From the NCBI GenBank assembly GCA_965371245.1, contig CBDUXT010000145.1, forward strand, positions 1-9,455: 9,455 nt of DNA, in the 5' to 3' direction. The DNA comes from CBDUXT01 sp965371245. GTDB lineage: Bacteria; Planctomycetota; Phycisphaerae; UBA1845. Below the pieces are notes generated by a model, which searched no databases, was not told where the DNA came from, and was given only the letters and a program-made list of their open reading frames with translations. The stretch's first letter is position 1, and the number at the start of each line of letters is the position of its first letter. Made by a program: the position numbers and the translations under genes. Below are positions 1-5,730 of the stretch, one piece after another.

Positions 1-145
1 TAAGAAAAAACGCCGCTTGAAAAATCCTCATCCACAAGATTTGGTGATATCTCTCGAGGTGGTGTTGCATTTGCATGCTCACGCGGGCATCGAGTTCGCC
101 GTCCAGGTACGCGAACAGGTATTCACGGGCCTCAACACAGTTCAT
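1..145 (-). CDS. zf-HC2 anti-sigma-factor-like protein, N-terminal part, zinc ligands degenerate
   Basis: The first 48 codons of a gene that leaves the window at the left edge. MNCVEAREYLFAYLDGELDA (1-20) followed by HHLER (28-32) is the pattern of anti-sigma factor zinc-finger proteins (zf-HC2), whose consensus is C...EAR..L.AYLDGEL......HL..C..C. The first Cys (C3) and the His (H28/H29) are present, but the two Cys expected after HLER are replaced by Tyr33 and Ile36. Thus the zinc site is broken, although the later F-x-x-A-F spacing still aligns with relatives. ATG 145 has GGAG 7 nt upstream. In active members the domain holds an ECF sigma factor inactive at the membrane or in the cytoplasm. 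This copy may be a non-zinc anti-sigma protein, a structural relative, or decaying. Homology of the first 32 residues is fairly clear; function is not. Confidence 0.5.
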   Translation of the reverse strand, partial: MNCVEAREYLFAYLDGELDARVSMQMQHHLERYHQILWMRIFQAAFFL

Positions 146-293
146 GAACGCTCTCCGAATGGACTCAACACCAGCTACTGAATCCACGTTGTACGTTCGC
201 CCTACTTTTCCCTTCCGCTGTCACCGGGGCTTTGCATCGCCAACGGTTCTGGCGCTTTCATGGGTCCCAACTCAGCTACTCTTCATGGGAGCG
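146..293 (-). other. 148-nt gap after moaA; no confirmed gene
   Basis: No clear terminator follows moaA: only short 4-5 bp dyads occur and there is no T-tract. A 19-codon frame starting ATG at 261 and ending TAG at 202 (MKAPEPLAMQSPGDSGREK) is present without a clear Shine-Dalgarno sequence; I do not call it a gene. The open frame of the next gene extends upstream of its ATG, with a GTG in the 'NVDSVAGVESIRRAF' stretch as a possible longer start. No ECF sigma gene, the usual neighbour of a zf-HC2 anti-sigma factor, precedes it. Confidence 0.4.
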
Positions 294-1256
294 TCATCCC
301 CCCAACGAGAGCATCGTCAACGATTGCGATCGGGAACCAACCTGCGGCTTGTTGCGAATCGCCTGGTGCAGGAGTTGATCAGCCATGAAGTCGTCAAAGG
401 CTTGCCCCTTCCAGCAATCGGCCAAACTGAAGCGCGCGGGCTCGTGCAAACAGGCGACGAGGGCTCCACTTGACGTGACACGGATTCGCCGGCAGCGATC
501 GCAGAACGGCCGGGTCGTCGGCGCGATGATGCCGATGACGCCATGCACGCCGCGTCCGTCCGCGGCATAGTCCACGGCAGGTTGCGCTAGGCTCTGCGGG
601 ATGGGCCGCAAGTCAAAGATTCCGCGAAGGCGCTCCAAGATTTCCGTCGCCGGTACCAAGTGATGATCGACGACATGCGCCAGTGGTCCGATCGGCATCA
701 CTTCCAGAAAGCGCACCACGCATCCGCGCGCCATTCCCCATTCAGCGATGGCGCCCAGCTCATCATCGTTCAGCCCACGTTGCACAACGACGTTGATCTT
801 GACGGGGGTCAATCCTACCAAGACGGCGGCTTCGATCCCGGCAAGTGTCTTGTCGATTCTCCCGCCGCGCGTCACCTGCGCAAAGCGATCCGGGTTGAGG
901 GAATCCAGGGAAATGTTGATTCGGGTTAGGCCGACACGATACAACAACGCTGCTCTCTGCGCGAGCGACTGTCCGTTTGTGGTAAGCGTGATCTCGTGCA
1001 GCGAACGAATGGTGGCCAGACGTTTGAGTAAGGGCTTCAACTTCGTGTAGAGTAGAGGTTCTCCACCGGTCAGCCGGAGATGCCGAATCCCATGTTTCTC
1101 GGACATCCACTTGACGACGTCGAACGCGAAGGCCGCATGGATCATACGGGGCGCCGGCTGCGGGTCTTCGGGAACGCAGTACCGGCATGCCAGGTTGCAG
1201 TGATCCGTTAGCGACAGCCGCAGATGATCGATTTCTCTGCCACAGCCGTCGATCAT
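294..1256 (-). CDS. moaA: GTP 3',8-cyclase MoaA (molybdenum cofactor biosynthesis)
   Basis: Radical SAM enzyme that, with MoaC, converts GTP to cyclic pyranopterin monophosphate, the first step of molybdenum cofactor synthesis, in the cytoplasm. The N-terminal cluster is C20-x3-C24-x2-C27 in the context LRLSLTDHCNLACRYC. The SAM-binding GGEP is at 64-67. The second, GTP-binding [4Fe-4S] site is C252-x2-C255-x13-C269, diagnostic for MoaA. The C-terminus ends Gly-Gly (LSLGG), the tail needed for catalysis in MoaA. At 320 residues the length is normal. The ATG at 1256 gives the standard MoaA start (MIDGCGREIDHLRLS). A GTG at 1307, 4 nt after the previous stop, would add 17 residues and cannot be fully excluded. 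Placement at the end of this block suggests cofactor supply for the AioA-like enzyme. Other moa or moe genes are not in the window. Confidence 0.93.
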   Translation of the reverse strand: MIDGCGREIDHLRLSLTDHCNLACRYCVPEDPQPAPRMIHAAFAFDVVKWMSEKHGIRHLRLTGGEPLLYTKLKPLLKRLATIRSLHEITLTTNGQSLAQRAALLYRVGLTRINISLDSLNPDRFAQVTRGGRIDKTLAGIEAAVLVGLTPVKINVVVQRGLNDDELGAIAEWGMARGCVVRFLEVMPIGPLAHVVDHHLVPATEILERLRGIFDLRPIPQSLAQPAVDYAADGRGVHGVIGIIAPTTRPFCDRCRRIRVTSSGALVACLHEPARFSLADCWKGQAFDDFMADQLLHQAIRNKPQVGSRSQSLTMLSLGG

Positions 1257-1281
1257 CCGAGTGGACCTCTTTTCCTTCCCG

Positions 1282-1297
1282 CCCAACAACGGTTGGG
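1282..1297 (-). promoter_or_regulatory. 6-bp hairpin in the moaA leader
   Basis: CCCAAC-4nt-GTTGGG forms a perfect 6-bp stem within the 55-nt gap between the lipoprotein gene and the moaA ATG. If translation starts at 1256 this is a short leader structure; if it starts at 1307 it lies inside the coding region. It is much too small to be a Moco riboswitch. Confidence 0.35.
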
Positions 1298-1311
1298 TCC
1301 TACGCACGCCT

Positions 1312-1761
1312 TTACGGCTTCCGCGTCGCTTTCAAGATACTTTCGACATCGACCTTCGTGACCTCGCCACCTTTGATCACCACCCCAATGCGCGGCCGCG
1401 CGGCTCCGCCATCTTCTGGAACTACAAAATACTCGCCGGCCGGAAGCTCGACGGTCGTCGGTTTTTCATCGTAGTTGCTGCGGTGGTTAGGAACACGTTG
1501 GACGAAGCCACCTTTCTCATCGTAGATCCGATACGGCTGATGCGGGTAGTACGAGACATCGCCATCCAGGAAGGCACGTGCTTCCGTGTACACGATCAGA
1601 TAGCCTGTCGGAGCACGGAGTGGGCCACTGGGCTCGACGGTGACTATGACCTCTCCGGGAGAGATTCGACCGTCTGGCACACAAGACACGGCCGTCGCGC
1701 ATATCGCGGCCAGAAGCAATACGGTGTATCGCATCCCGGTTTTTGGTGGCGCCTCACACAT
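1312..1761 (-). CDS. Predicted lipoprotein with beta-sandwich (carboxypeptidase regulatory-like) fold, unknown function
   Basis: 149 residues. The signal peptide (M10-S26) ends A24-V25-S26-C27, an acceptable lipobox. The mature part has regularly spaced short beta strands: GYLIVYTEARAF (53-64), YYPHQPYRIYDEKGGFVQ, NHRSNYDEKPTTVELPAGEY, and a final VVIKGGEVTKVDVE strand. The 'ELPAGEY.V' and 'GEVTKVDVE' segments are what carboxypeptidase regulatory-like or PEGA-type domains look like. I recall similar uncharacterised lipoproteins with 'YYPH..Y.IYD..G' and 'N......E.P..V.LPAG.Y', but no function. The ATG at 1761 is chosen because AGGAG is 6 nt upstream; the internal ATG at 1734 has none. It lies 41 nt after the PstS-like gene across the hairpin and 55 nt before moaA. 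Confidence 0.7.
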   Translation of the reverse strand: MCEAPPKTGMRYTVLLLAAICATAVSCVPDGRISPGEVIVTVEPSGPLRAPTGYLIVYTEARAFLDGDVSYYPHQPYRIYDEKGGFVQRVPNHRSNYDEKPTTVELPAGEYFVVPEDGGAARPRIGVVIKGGEVTKVDVESILKATRKP

Positions 1762-1775
1762 GGCTTGCTCCTAAG

Positions 1776-1791
1776 TCCCGGCACGCCGGGA
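1776..1791 (-). promoter_or_regulatory. Strong GC-rich hairpin between the PstS-like and lipoprotein genes
   Basis: TCCCGGC-2nt-GCCGGGA is a perfect 7-bp inverted repeat (realistically a 6-bp stem with a 4-nt loop). It sits 11 nt after the PstS-like stop and directly before the AGGAG of the next gene (1768-1772). The minus strand continues CTTAGGAG, with no T-tract, so it is not a classical intrinsic terminator. It may act as an mRNA-stabilising or processing structure, or as an attenuator of the downstream genes. Confidence 0.6.
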
Positions 1792-1802
1792 TTCTCGCCG
1801 CC

Positions 1803-2594
1803 CTAACGTATGCCTACAAAACGCTTCGTTACGATCTCTTGTCCTTCCTGGCTCAGTGCCCAGTCGATAAACCGCTTGACTTCCCCGCGAGGGCGACCCT
1901 TGGTACACAGGTACAAAGGCCGTGTGATCGGGTAATCCGGGTTCCACGCGGACGGCTCCTGCCCTTCGATCCAAAGGGGCTTTACTTCCGTGCAAGCGGG
2001 AAGGAAAGCGAAGCTGATATGGCCGATCGCGCCCTTCGTTTTTGCGACCACGTGGATCATTTCCTCGTCCGGTTCAACCACCACACACGCCCGATACCGC
2101 TCTTCCTTCAGAACGGCCGATCGGAAGATGTTACGTGTCGCTGACGCGCTGGACACGATATAAGGCTGGATCTGAAGATCCTCCCCGCCAAGGTCTTTCC
2201 AATTCTTCGTCTTGCCGGTGAAGATGTCCCTAAGTTGGTCGAGCGTAACGTTCTTTACCGGATTCTCCCCGTGAACGATGACGGTGATGGCATCCTTGCC
2301 GATCATCGTGCCGACAACCCCTTGCGCCAAGACGGAGGGGTCGACATCGCGGGCAACGCCCCCGATATCGGCGATTCCCTTGAGCGCCGCCTGCTCGCCG
2401 CCGTAGCTCTCCGGTTCCGTCCAGAGTGCGAACTGACACTTTCCGTATGAGCCTTCGGCATCGGCGATGAATCGTCCGATGGTCGAGGATCCTACATAGC
2501 GAATGGTTCCATTTTGAGGCAAGCCGGCACATCCCATCTGCAGAACAAAAGCGAAAGCTCCAATCAGTCCCACAATACTCGTTCCCGGTTTCAT
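1803..2594 (-). CDS. PstS-like periplasmic oxyanion-binding protein (PBP-like), no transporter nearby
   Basis: 263 residues with an N-terminal export signal (5-21) ending in QMGC22; the lipobox is atypical (Gln at -3). The mature part resembles short phosphate-binding proteins of the PBP-like family (PF12849). VGSST (34-38) resembles the PstS first ligand loop. SYGGEQAALKGIADIGGVAR (63-82) resembles the 'GGG..al..G..DI...SR' region. NPVKNVTLDQLRDIFTGKTKNW (111-132) is the classic PstS block, and SSASATRNIF (148-157) corresponds to the SGTR ligand loop, although it reads SAT rather than SGT. The C-terminus has IDWALSQEGQEIV, also typical. No pstCAB genes are in the window, so a free-standing binder or sensor is more likely than transport. 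Arsenate is a phosphate analogue, which makes arsenate or phosphate binding beside an arsenite oxidase a reasonable guess. It differs from AioX, which belongs to the PhnD-like family. The ATG at 2594 lies 4 nt after the previous stop. Confidence 0.8.
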   Translation of the reverse strand: MKPGTSIVGLIGAFAFVLQMGCAGLPQNGTIRYVGSSTIGRFIADAEGSYGKCQFALWTEPESYGGEQAALKGIADIGGVARDVDPSVLAQGVVGTMIGKDAITVIVHGENPVKNVTLDQLRDIFTGKTKNWKDLGGEDLQIQPYIVSSASATRNIFRSAVLKEERYRACVVVEPDEEMIHVVAKTKGAIGHISFAFLPACTEVKPLWIEGQEPSAWNPDYPITRPLYLCTKGRPRGEVKRFIDWALSQEGQEIVTKRFVGIR

Positions 2595-2598
2595 AAGT

Positions 2599-2817
2599 CT
2601 AACGTTCCTTTCTTTGAACCTTCTCGCTGCTCTGCAGATTCTGATCGAGAAGATTGTTGATCGCCACGCCGGTGGCATCCAGAGAAACGGCCACCAGGTC
2701 GCCCACGATAGCTCGAATGTCGTCGTCGGTGAAGCAGCCACCAACCTGCATGATTGGCAGAGCAGCCACTGCCAGCACAAACCTCTGCATCCACGTCTTG
2801 TGTTTGGCCGCCATCAT
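2599..2817 (-). CDS. Small predicted lipoprotein, 72 residues, unknown function
   Basis: The protein begins MMAAKHKTWMQRF. A hydrophobic run (13-24) ends in V25-G26-G27-C28, which fits a lipobox, so the mature lipoprotein would be only about 45 residues: acidic start (FTDDD), one amphipathic helix (about 32-55) and a charged tail (SSEKVQRKER). I do not recognise a family. The ATG at 2817 is supported by GGAAGG 6 nt upstream; a longer open frame extends back into the porin gene but has no basis. The gene lies 34 nt after the porin and only 4 nt before the PstS-like gene, so it probably belongs to this unit. Planctomycetes have many short proteins of this layout, which is a weak taxonomic hint. 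Confidence 0.65.
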   Translation of the reverse strand: MMAAKHKTWMQRFVLAVAALPIMQVGGCFTDDDIRAIVGDLVAVSLDATGVAINNLLDQNLQSSEKVQRKER

Positions 2818-2851
2818 CTCAATCCTTCCCGCGCTCTTACCTCGGGCACGA

Positions 2852-4393
2852 CTAGAACCTGATGTTGAGATCGAGCCGGACGCGCCACTGATCATCTCCG
2901 CTGTCGTCAAAGAAAAATCCATCCGAGGACAGCCGCTCGGCAAGCAATGCCCATAGGTGAAGGCCGACGGCATCACTTAGCTTGTATTGTACTCCGAACA
3001 TATGGCCACGGAAGTTCGTGGCCAGCGTGAAGTCGTCCTGGGACACGGCCGAGAGGATGGCGTCCCGTTCGATATACTGAAACTGATAGTAGACTCTCCA
3101 GTCCTTGGGCCTTCTCGTTTCACCATACGAAAGCCCCAGGGCCCAGCCTTCTCCACGCCCATGCACGGCTCGGGTGTTGAACATGAGTTCTCCGCTTACG
3201 GTCAGCGGGCGAGGCAATCCCTTGTATGTAAGTGCCACAATGGGGTTGACGATACTGAAGTCCGAAGCAAAGTCATCTCCTGCGATCGCATTGCCGGCGT
3301 TCCTCAGACGAAACGTCAGGCTGCCGTCAGGGGTGAGGTCGGAGTAACGGTACCAGCCCAGAGCAGCGAGCAGGTTCAGGTTTGTCGTGAGAGCCTGTTC
3401 ACCGGCGACCTGCGCTACAAACAAGCTCGCTTCGTCCAACTCGTCCTGCTGAAGCACCAGGTACTCACCGATCGTGAAGTCGAGGCGGTCGAACAGGATC
3501 AGTTTCTCACTCGTCAGCGTGTAGCTGGCGCTGATGCCTTCGGGTTGTATGTCCGAATCCCACACGAGTTCACCGTACACGGGATTCATGCGGAATGGAT
3601 GGGCGAACTTGCCGGCACTGATCGAGAGATTCGCAATCCCCTGTGGCTGGTATGTAATATAGGCCCGGTCCAGCCTTACGTCAAAACTCTCGAAGCCGCT
3701 GCCAAAGCTTTGATGGGTGGATTTGGGGTCAGGATCATTGCCGGTCACGAACCGGGCCCCGATTTGAAGCTCGTCGGACAGATGGTATATAGCCCCCAAA
3801 CGAAGGCGAACGCGCTCCCGATTCCTCGTCGGGCGACGATCGACGTTATTGTCCGTTTCATGCCGCAGCCGCAGGTCGCCATAGACGTCCAGCCTCTCGA
3901 ATACGTCACCAACGGCGTCCAGCACCCGGTCCCTCTCGGCATTCTGTTCGGCCAGGCTCGCCAGAACCTCGTTCTTGAGTTCCTCTCGCTGCACCTGCGG
4001 CGAGACCGAGGTTGTCTCCTCACGAAGCGCCGCGAGCAATTCGCCAAAGGCCTCCTTGAACTCCGGTGAGAGGTTCGCCTCCGTCTGCAAAACAGCGTTC
4101 ATTTTCTCGAGTGCATCTTGCAGAGCCAGCTTGCTGGTCAGTTTCGCCTGATGGGTGTCGGTGGTTCGTACGCCTTGCGTCACCGAAGTGGGACGATCCG
4201 CTTGCTCAGTCTTCGGCTGCTCGGCAAGGCACCGGGCCGTTGGCGCTGGGATCACCGACCAAACAGCCAACCCCAAGAGGACATGCCATTGGATAAACAA
4301 GCCACGACCACGCGGACGGGTAGGGTATGTAGCCGAGCAGCCGGGCCCTCGGAAGCGTACCGGGCGCAGCGCGATCATGTCCACGGACCTCAT
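2852..4393 (-). CDS. Outer-membrane porin, Porin_5 type, with N-terminal helical region
   Basis: 513-residue putative porin. The N-terminus is long and Arg-rich (1-30), then a hydrophobic stretch (31-50) and probable cleavage near L56-A57. Residues about 84-168 are rich in Glu, Leu, Ala and Lys and look helical or coiled-coil. From GDLRLRHETD (172-181) to the end the sequence alternates as a beta-barrel, with landmarks typical of the 'putative porin' family PF16930: RLRLGAIYHLSDELQIGARF, TGNDPDPKS, LDRAYITYQP, GKFAHPF and WDSDIQPEG. It ends in NIRF; the terminal Phe is the usual outer-membrane insertion signal. The ATG at 4393 overlaps the Rrf2 stop by 4 nt and has AGAAGGGG 5 nt upstream. An ATG at 4378 would give a more ordinary signal peptide. 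Probable role: passage of the oxyanion substrate or product; this is inference from context. Confidence 0.83.
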   Translation of the reverse strand: MRSVDMIALRPVRFRGPGCSATYPTRPRGRGLFIQWHVLLGLAVWSVIPAPTARCLAEQPKTEQADRPTSVTQGVRTTDTHQAKLTSKLALQDALEKMNAVLQTEANLSPEFKEAFGELLAALREETTSVSPQVQREELKNEVLASLAEQNAERDRVLDAVGDVFERLDVYGDLRLRHETDNNVDRRPTRNRERVRLRLGAIYHLSDELQIGARFVTGNDPDPKSTHQSFGSGFESFDVRLDRAYITYQPQGIANLSISAGKFAHPFRMNPVYGELVWDSDIQPEGISASYTLTSEKLILFDRLDFTIGEYLVLQQDELDEASLFVAQVAGEQALTTNLNLLAALGWYRYSDLTPDGSLTFRLRNAGNAIAGDDFASDFSIVNPIVALTYKGLPRPLTVSGELMFNTRAVHGRGEGWALGLSYGETRRPKDWRVYYQFQYIERDAILSAVSQDDFTLATNFRGHMFGVQYKLSDAVGLHLWALLAERLSSDGFFFDDSGDDQWRVRLDLNIRF

Positions 4394-4827
4394 CGACGCC
4401 CCTTCTTCTTTCTCGCGCGCCGTAGCGGCGCAAGAGCAATCTGGTCCACCAACGTGCGGGCAAGGAACGCGTAATGAGCGTCTCTGATTGTTCTCCACGC
4501 ACTGTGTGCTGCGCACGGATCGTCGCGATCACACTCCTTCTTCCCGAACGGACAACACTGTCGATTCGCATCGGCGGCCTCGAACGGCGCGATGACGTCG
4601 AGCAAGCGGATGTCTGTGCTTGCCCGCGCTAACCGAAAACCTCCGCCGGTGCTCGGTGACGCCACGAGGACGCCCACCCGCACGAGTTTACCGAGCACCT
4701 GACCCAAGTAGCTCGGCGGGATTCCCACCGCGTGCGCCACTGTTCTACTCGGAATCGGACATGACTCGGCGTGTCGTGCCAGGTAGATCACGGCGCGCAG
4801 TACATACTCGCTGGTCAAGGTTAGCAC
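4390..4827 (-). CDS. Rrf2-family transcriptional regulator with Cys cluster
   Basis: 145-residue winged-helix DNA-binding protein of the Rrf2 family (IscR, NsrR, RirA relatives). The start LTLTSEYVLRAVIYLA is the typical Rrf2 N-terminus. The recognition region includes VAHAVGIPPSYLGQVLGKL (30-48), and the wing has STGGGFRLA (59-67). A cysteine motif at C91/C92, C99, C105 with H108 (DPCAAH) matches the [Fe-S] ligand region of IscR and NsrR, so redox, NO or Fe-S sensing is plausible. The C-terminus ends in a basic tail (RRARKKKGRR). The GTG start at 4827 gives the family N-terminus; the Shine-Dalgarno sequence is weak. It lies 27 nt after the cupredoxin gene and overlaps the porin gene start by ATGA. 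Known arsenite oxidase operons are usually controlled by AioXSR, so an Rrf2 protein inside the block is unusual. Its target sites could not be identified. Confidence 0.88.
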   Translation of the reverse strand: MLTLTSEYVLRAVIYLARHAESCPIPSRTVAHAVGIPPSYLGQVLGKLVRVGVLVASPSTGGGFRLARASTDIRLLDVIAPFEAADANRQCCPFGKKECDRDDPCAAHSAWRTIRDAHYAFLARTLVDQIALAPLRRARKKKGRR

Positions 4828-4854
4828 GAAGGAAGTCTCGGGTGCCTTCTAACA

Positions 4855-5595
4855 TCACCGCTTCAGAACGAATTCAACCTGCGCGTCTTGTCCGGGCGTG
4901 ACGGTCACCTCCTTTTCCTGCTTGCCCAGCTTCTCGTGCCAGATCTTCACCGTGTGCGTGCCGACGGGCACGTTCTCGAGTCGGAAGGTTCCGTCCTTGC
5001 CGGTTACCGCATAGTACGGATGCTCCGCCACGACGATCCATGCGCCCATCCACTTGTGTACATCGCAGCCAACACGAATCCGTTCTCTGCGATCGAACGA
5101 GACGCCCATGCTCGTGACGCGGCCGGGCATTGCCCTGTTAACGGCCTCGTTCTTCATCGCAAAGACGTGCACGTTGTGTAGGATGCCGTCGCTGTTAAGG
5201 ATCTGGAGCGTACGGTCTTCGGGAACAACCGCCACGTGCGGACGGAACCGGCAACCGTTCTGATCCAACTGCACCGGGTTTTCCGGATCCTCCGCCGGGA
5301 ACGGTTTCCCACTGCTGATCTTCTTGATCGAAGCCACAACCCATCGCACCTTCAGATCCTTGGATACGACAAGGTCGTCATTGGGGATGGGCTTCTTGCC
5401 GCAGTGCTCCGCGTCAGTGGTCACTTTCAACCTCTTGCGTTTCGGACGTTCGCCTTCAAACTTGACGACTCCGACGATCGTGCCACTCTCTTTCAGTTCG
5501 ACCTCTTTGTACTTTCCCGCATGCACTTTTCCTGCCACCAGTCCGCACATGGTCGATGCGACGAGTATGGTCGTCCATTCGTTCGTTTTCCTCAC
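4855..5595 (-). CDS. Cupredoxin-like periplasmic protein with C-terminal carboxypeptidase regulatory-like domain
   Basis: 246-residue secreted protein. Signal peptide 1-26 ends VHA|GK. Residues about 38-190 look like the plastocyanin-like family often annotated 'methylamine utilisation protein' or 'carboxypeptidase regulatory-like'. It has NSD-x3-HN-x-H (H140, H143) and C177-x2-H180-x2-M183, together a plausible type 1 copper set (His, Cys, His, Met). Residues 196-246 (AVTGKDGTFRLENVPVGTH onward, WHE at 219-221) match a carboxypeptidase regulatory-like beta-sandwich. Two more Cys (C65, C115) could form a disulfide. The GTG start is supported by GAGGAG 7 nt upstream. It sits between the cytochrome gene and the Rrf2 gene, so a role as soluble copper electron carrier for the oxidase is inferred; azurin-like acceptors are known for arsenite oxidases. 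Copper binding is not shown by the sequence alone. Confidence 0.72.
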   Translation of the reverse strand: MRKTNEWTTILVASTMCGLVAGKVHAGKYKEVELKESGTIVGVVKFEGERPKRKRLKVTTDAEHCGKKPIPNDDLVVSKDLKVRWVVASIKKISSGKPFPAEDPENPVQLDQNGCRFRPHVAVVPEDRTLQILNSDGILHNVHVFAMKNEAVNRAMPGRVTSMGVSFDRRERIRVGCDVHKWMGAWIVVAEHPYYAVTGKDGTFRLENVPVGTHTVKIWHEKLGKQEKEVTVTPGQDAQVEFVLKR

Positions 5596-5730
5596 TAGAT
5601 TGCTCCTCGTAGGTTCGCTGGAAACGTTCCGCTCGGTGTCCGAACGCCGAGACTTCGCGTGGTGCGATGTGACAAAAGAAACGAGTCGCCGCTCATCCCG
5701 TAACCCGCGCCCTCTCGGTCGGGCATCTAA
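5596..5730 (-). other. 135-nt gap between cytochrome and cupredoxin genes; possible leader or promoter
   Basis: This is the largest gap inside the gene block. It holds the cupredoxin Shine-Dalgarno sequence (5603-5608) and two overlapping short dyads: CGTTC (5625-5629) with GAACG (5642-5646), and CTCGG (5632-5636) with CCGAG (5647-5651). These two pairings interleave. No convincing -35/-10 pair was found: a TTGTCA occurs but has no good -10. No terminator with a T-tract was found after the cytochrome gene. Confidence 0.3.

Noticed and set aside
202..261. A 19-codon minus-strand ORF after moaA
   Set aside because: It has no clear ribosome binding site and no recognisable sequence; too short to support without conservation data.
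75..473. A 132-codon plus-strand frame spanning the moaA end and the left-hand gap
   Set aside because: It runs antisense to moaA and to the zf-HC2-like start; composition is Arg/Ser-rich and shadow-like.
1257..1311. A Moco riboswitch upstream of moaA
   Set aside because: The gap is 55 nt with a single 6-bp hairpin; Moco riboswitches are far longer and multi-stem.
2987..4069. A 360-codon plus-strand open frame opposite the porin gene
   Set aside because: Same reason: it mirrors a well-supported beta-barrel gene, and its translation shows no domain-like pattern.
5660..5700. A promoter with TTGTCA as -35 in the cytochrome-cupredoxin gap
   Set aside because: At 16-18 nt spacing the -10 region reads like TCTCGG, which is not a credible -10 element.
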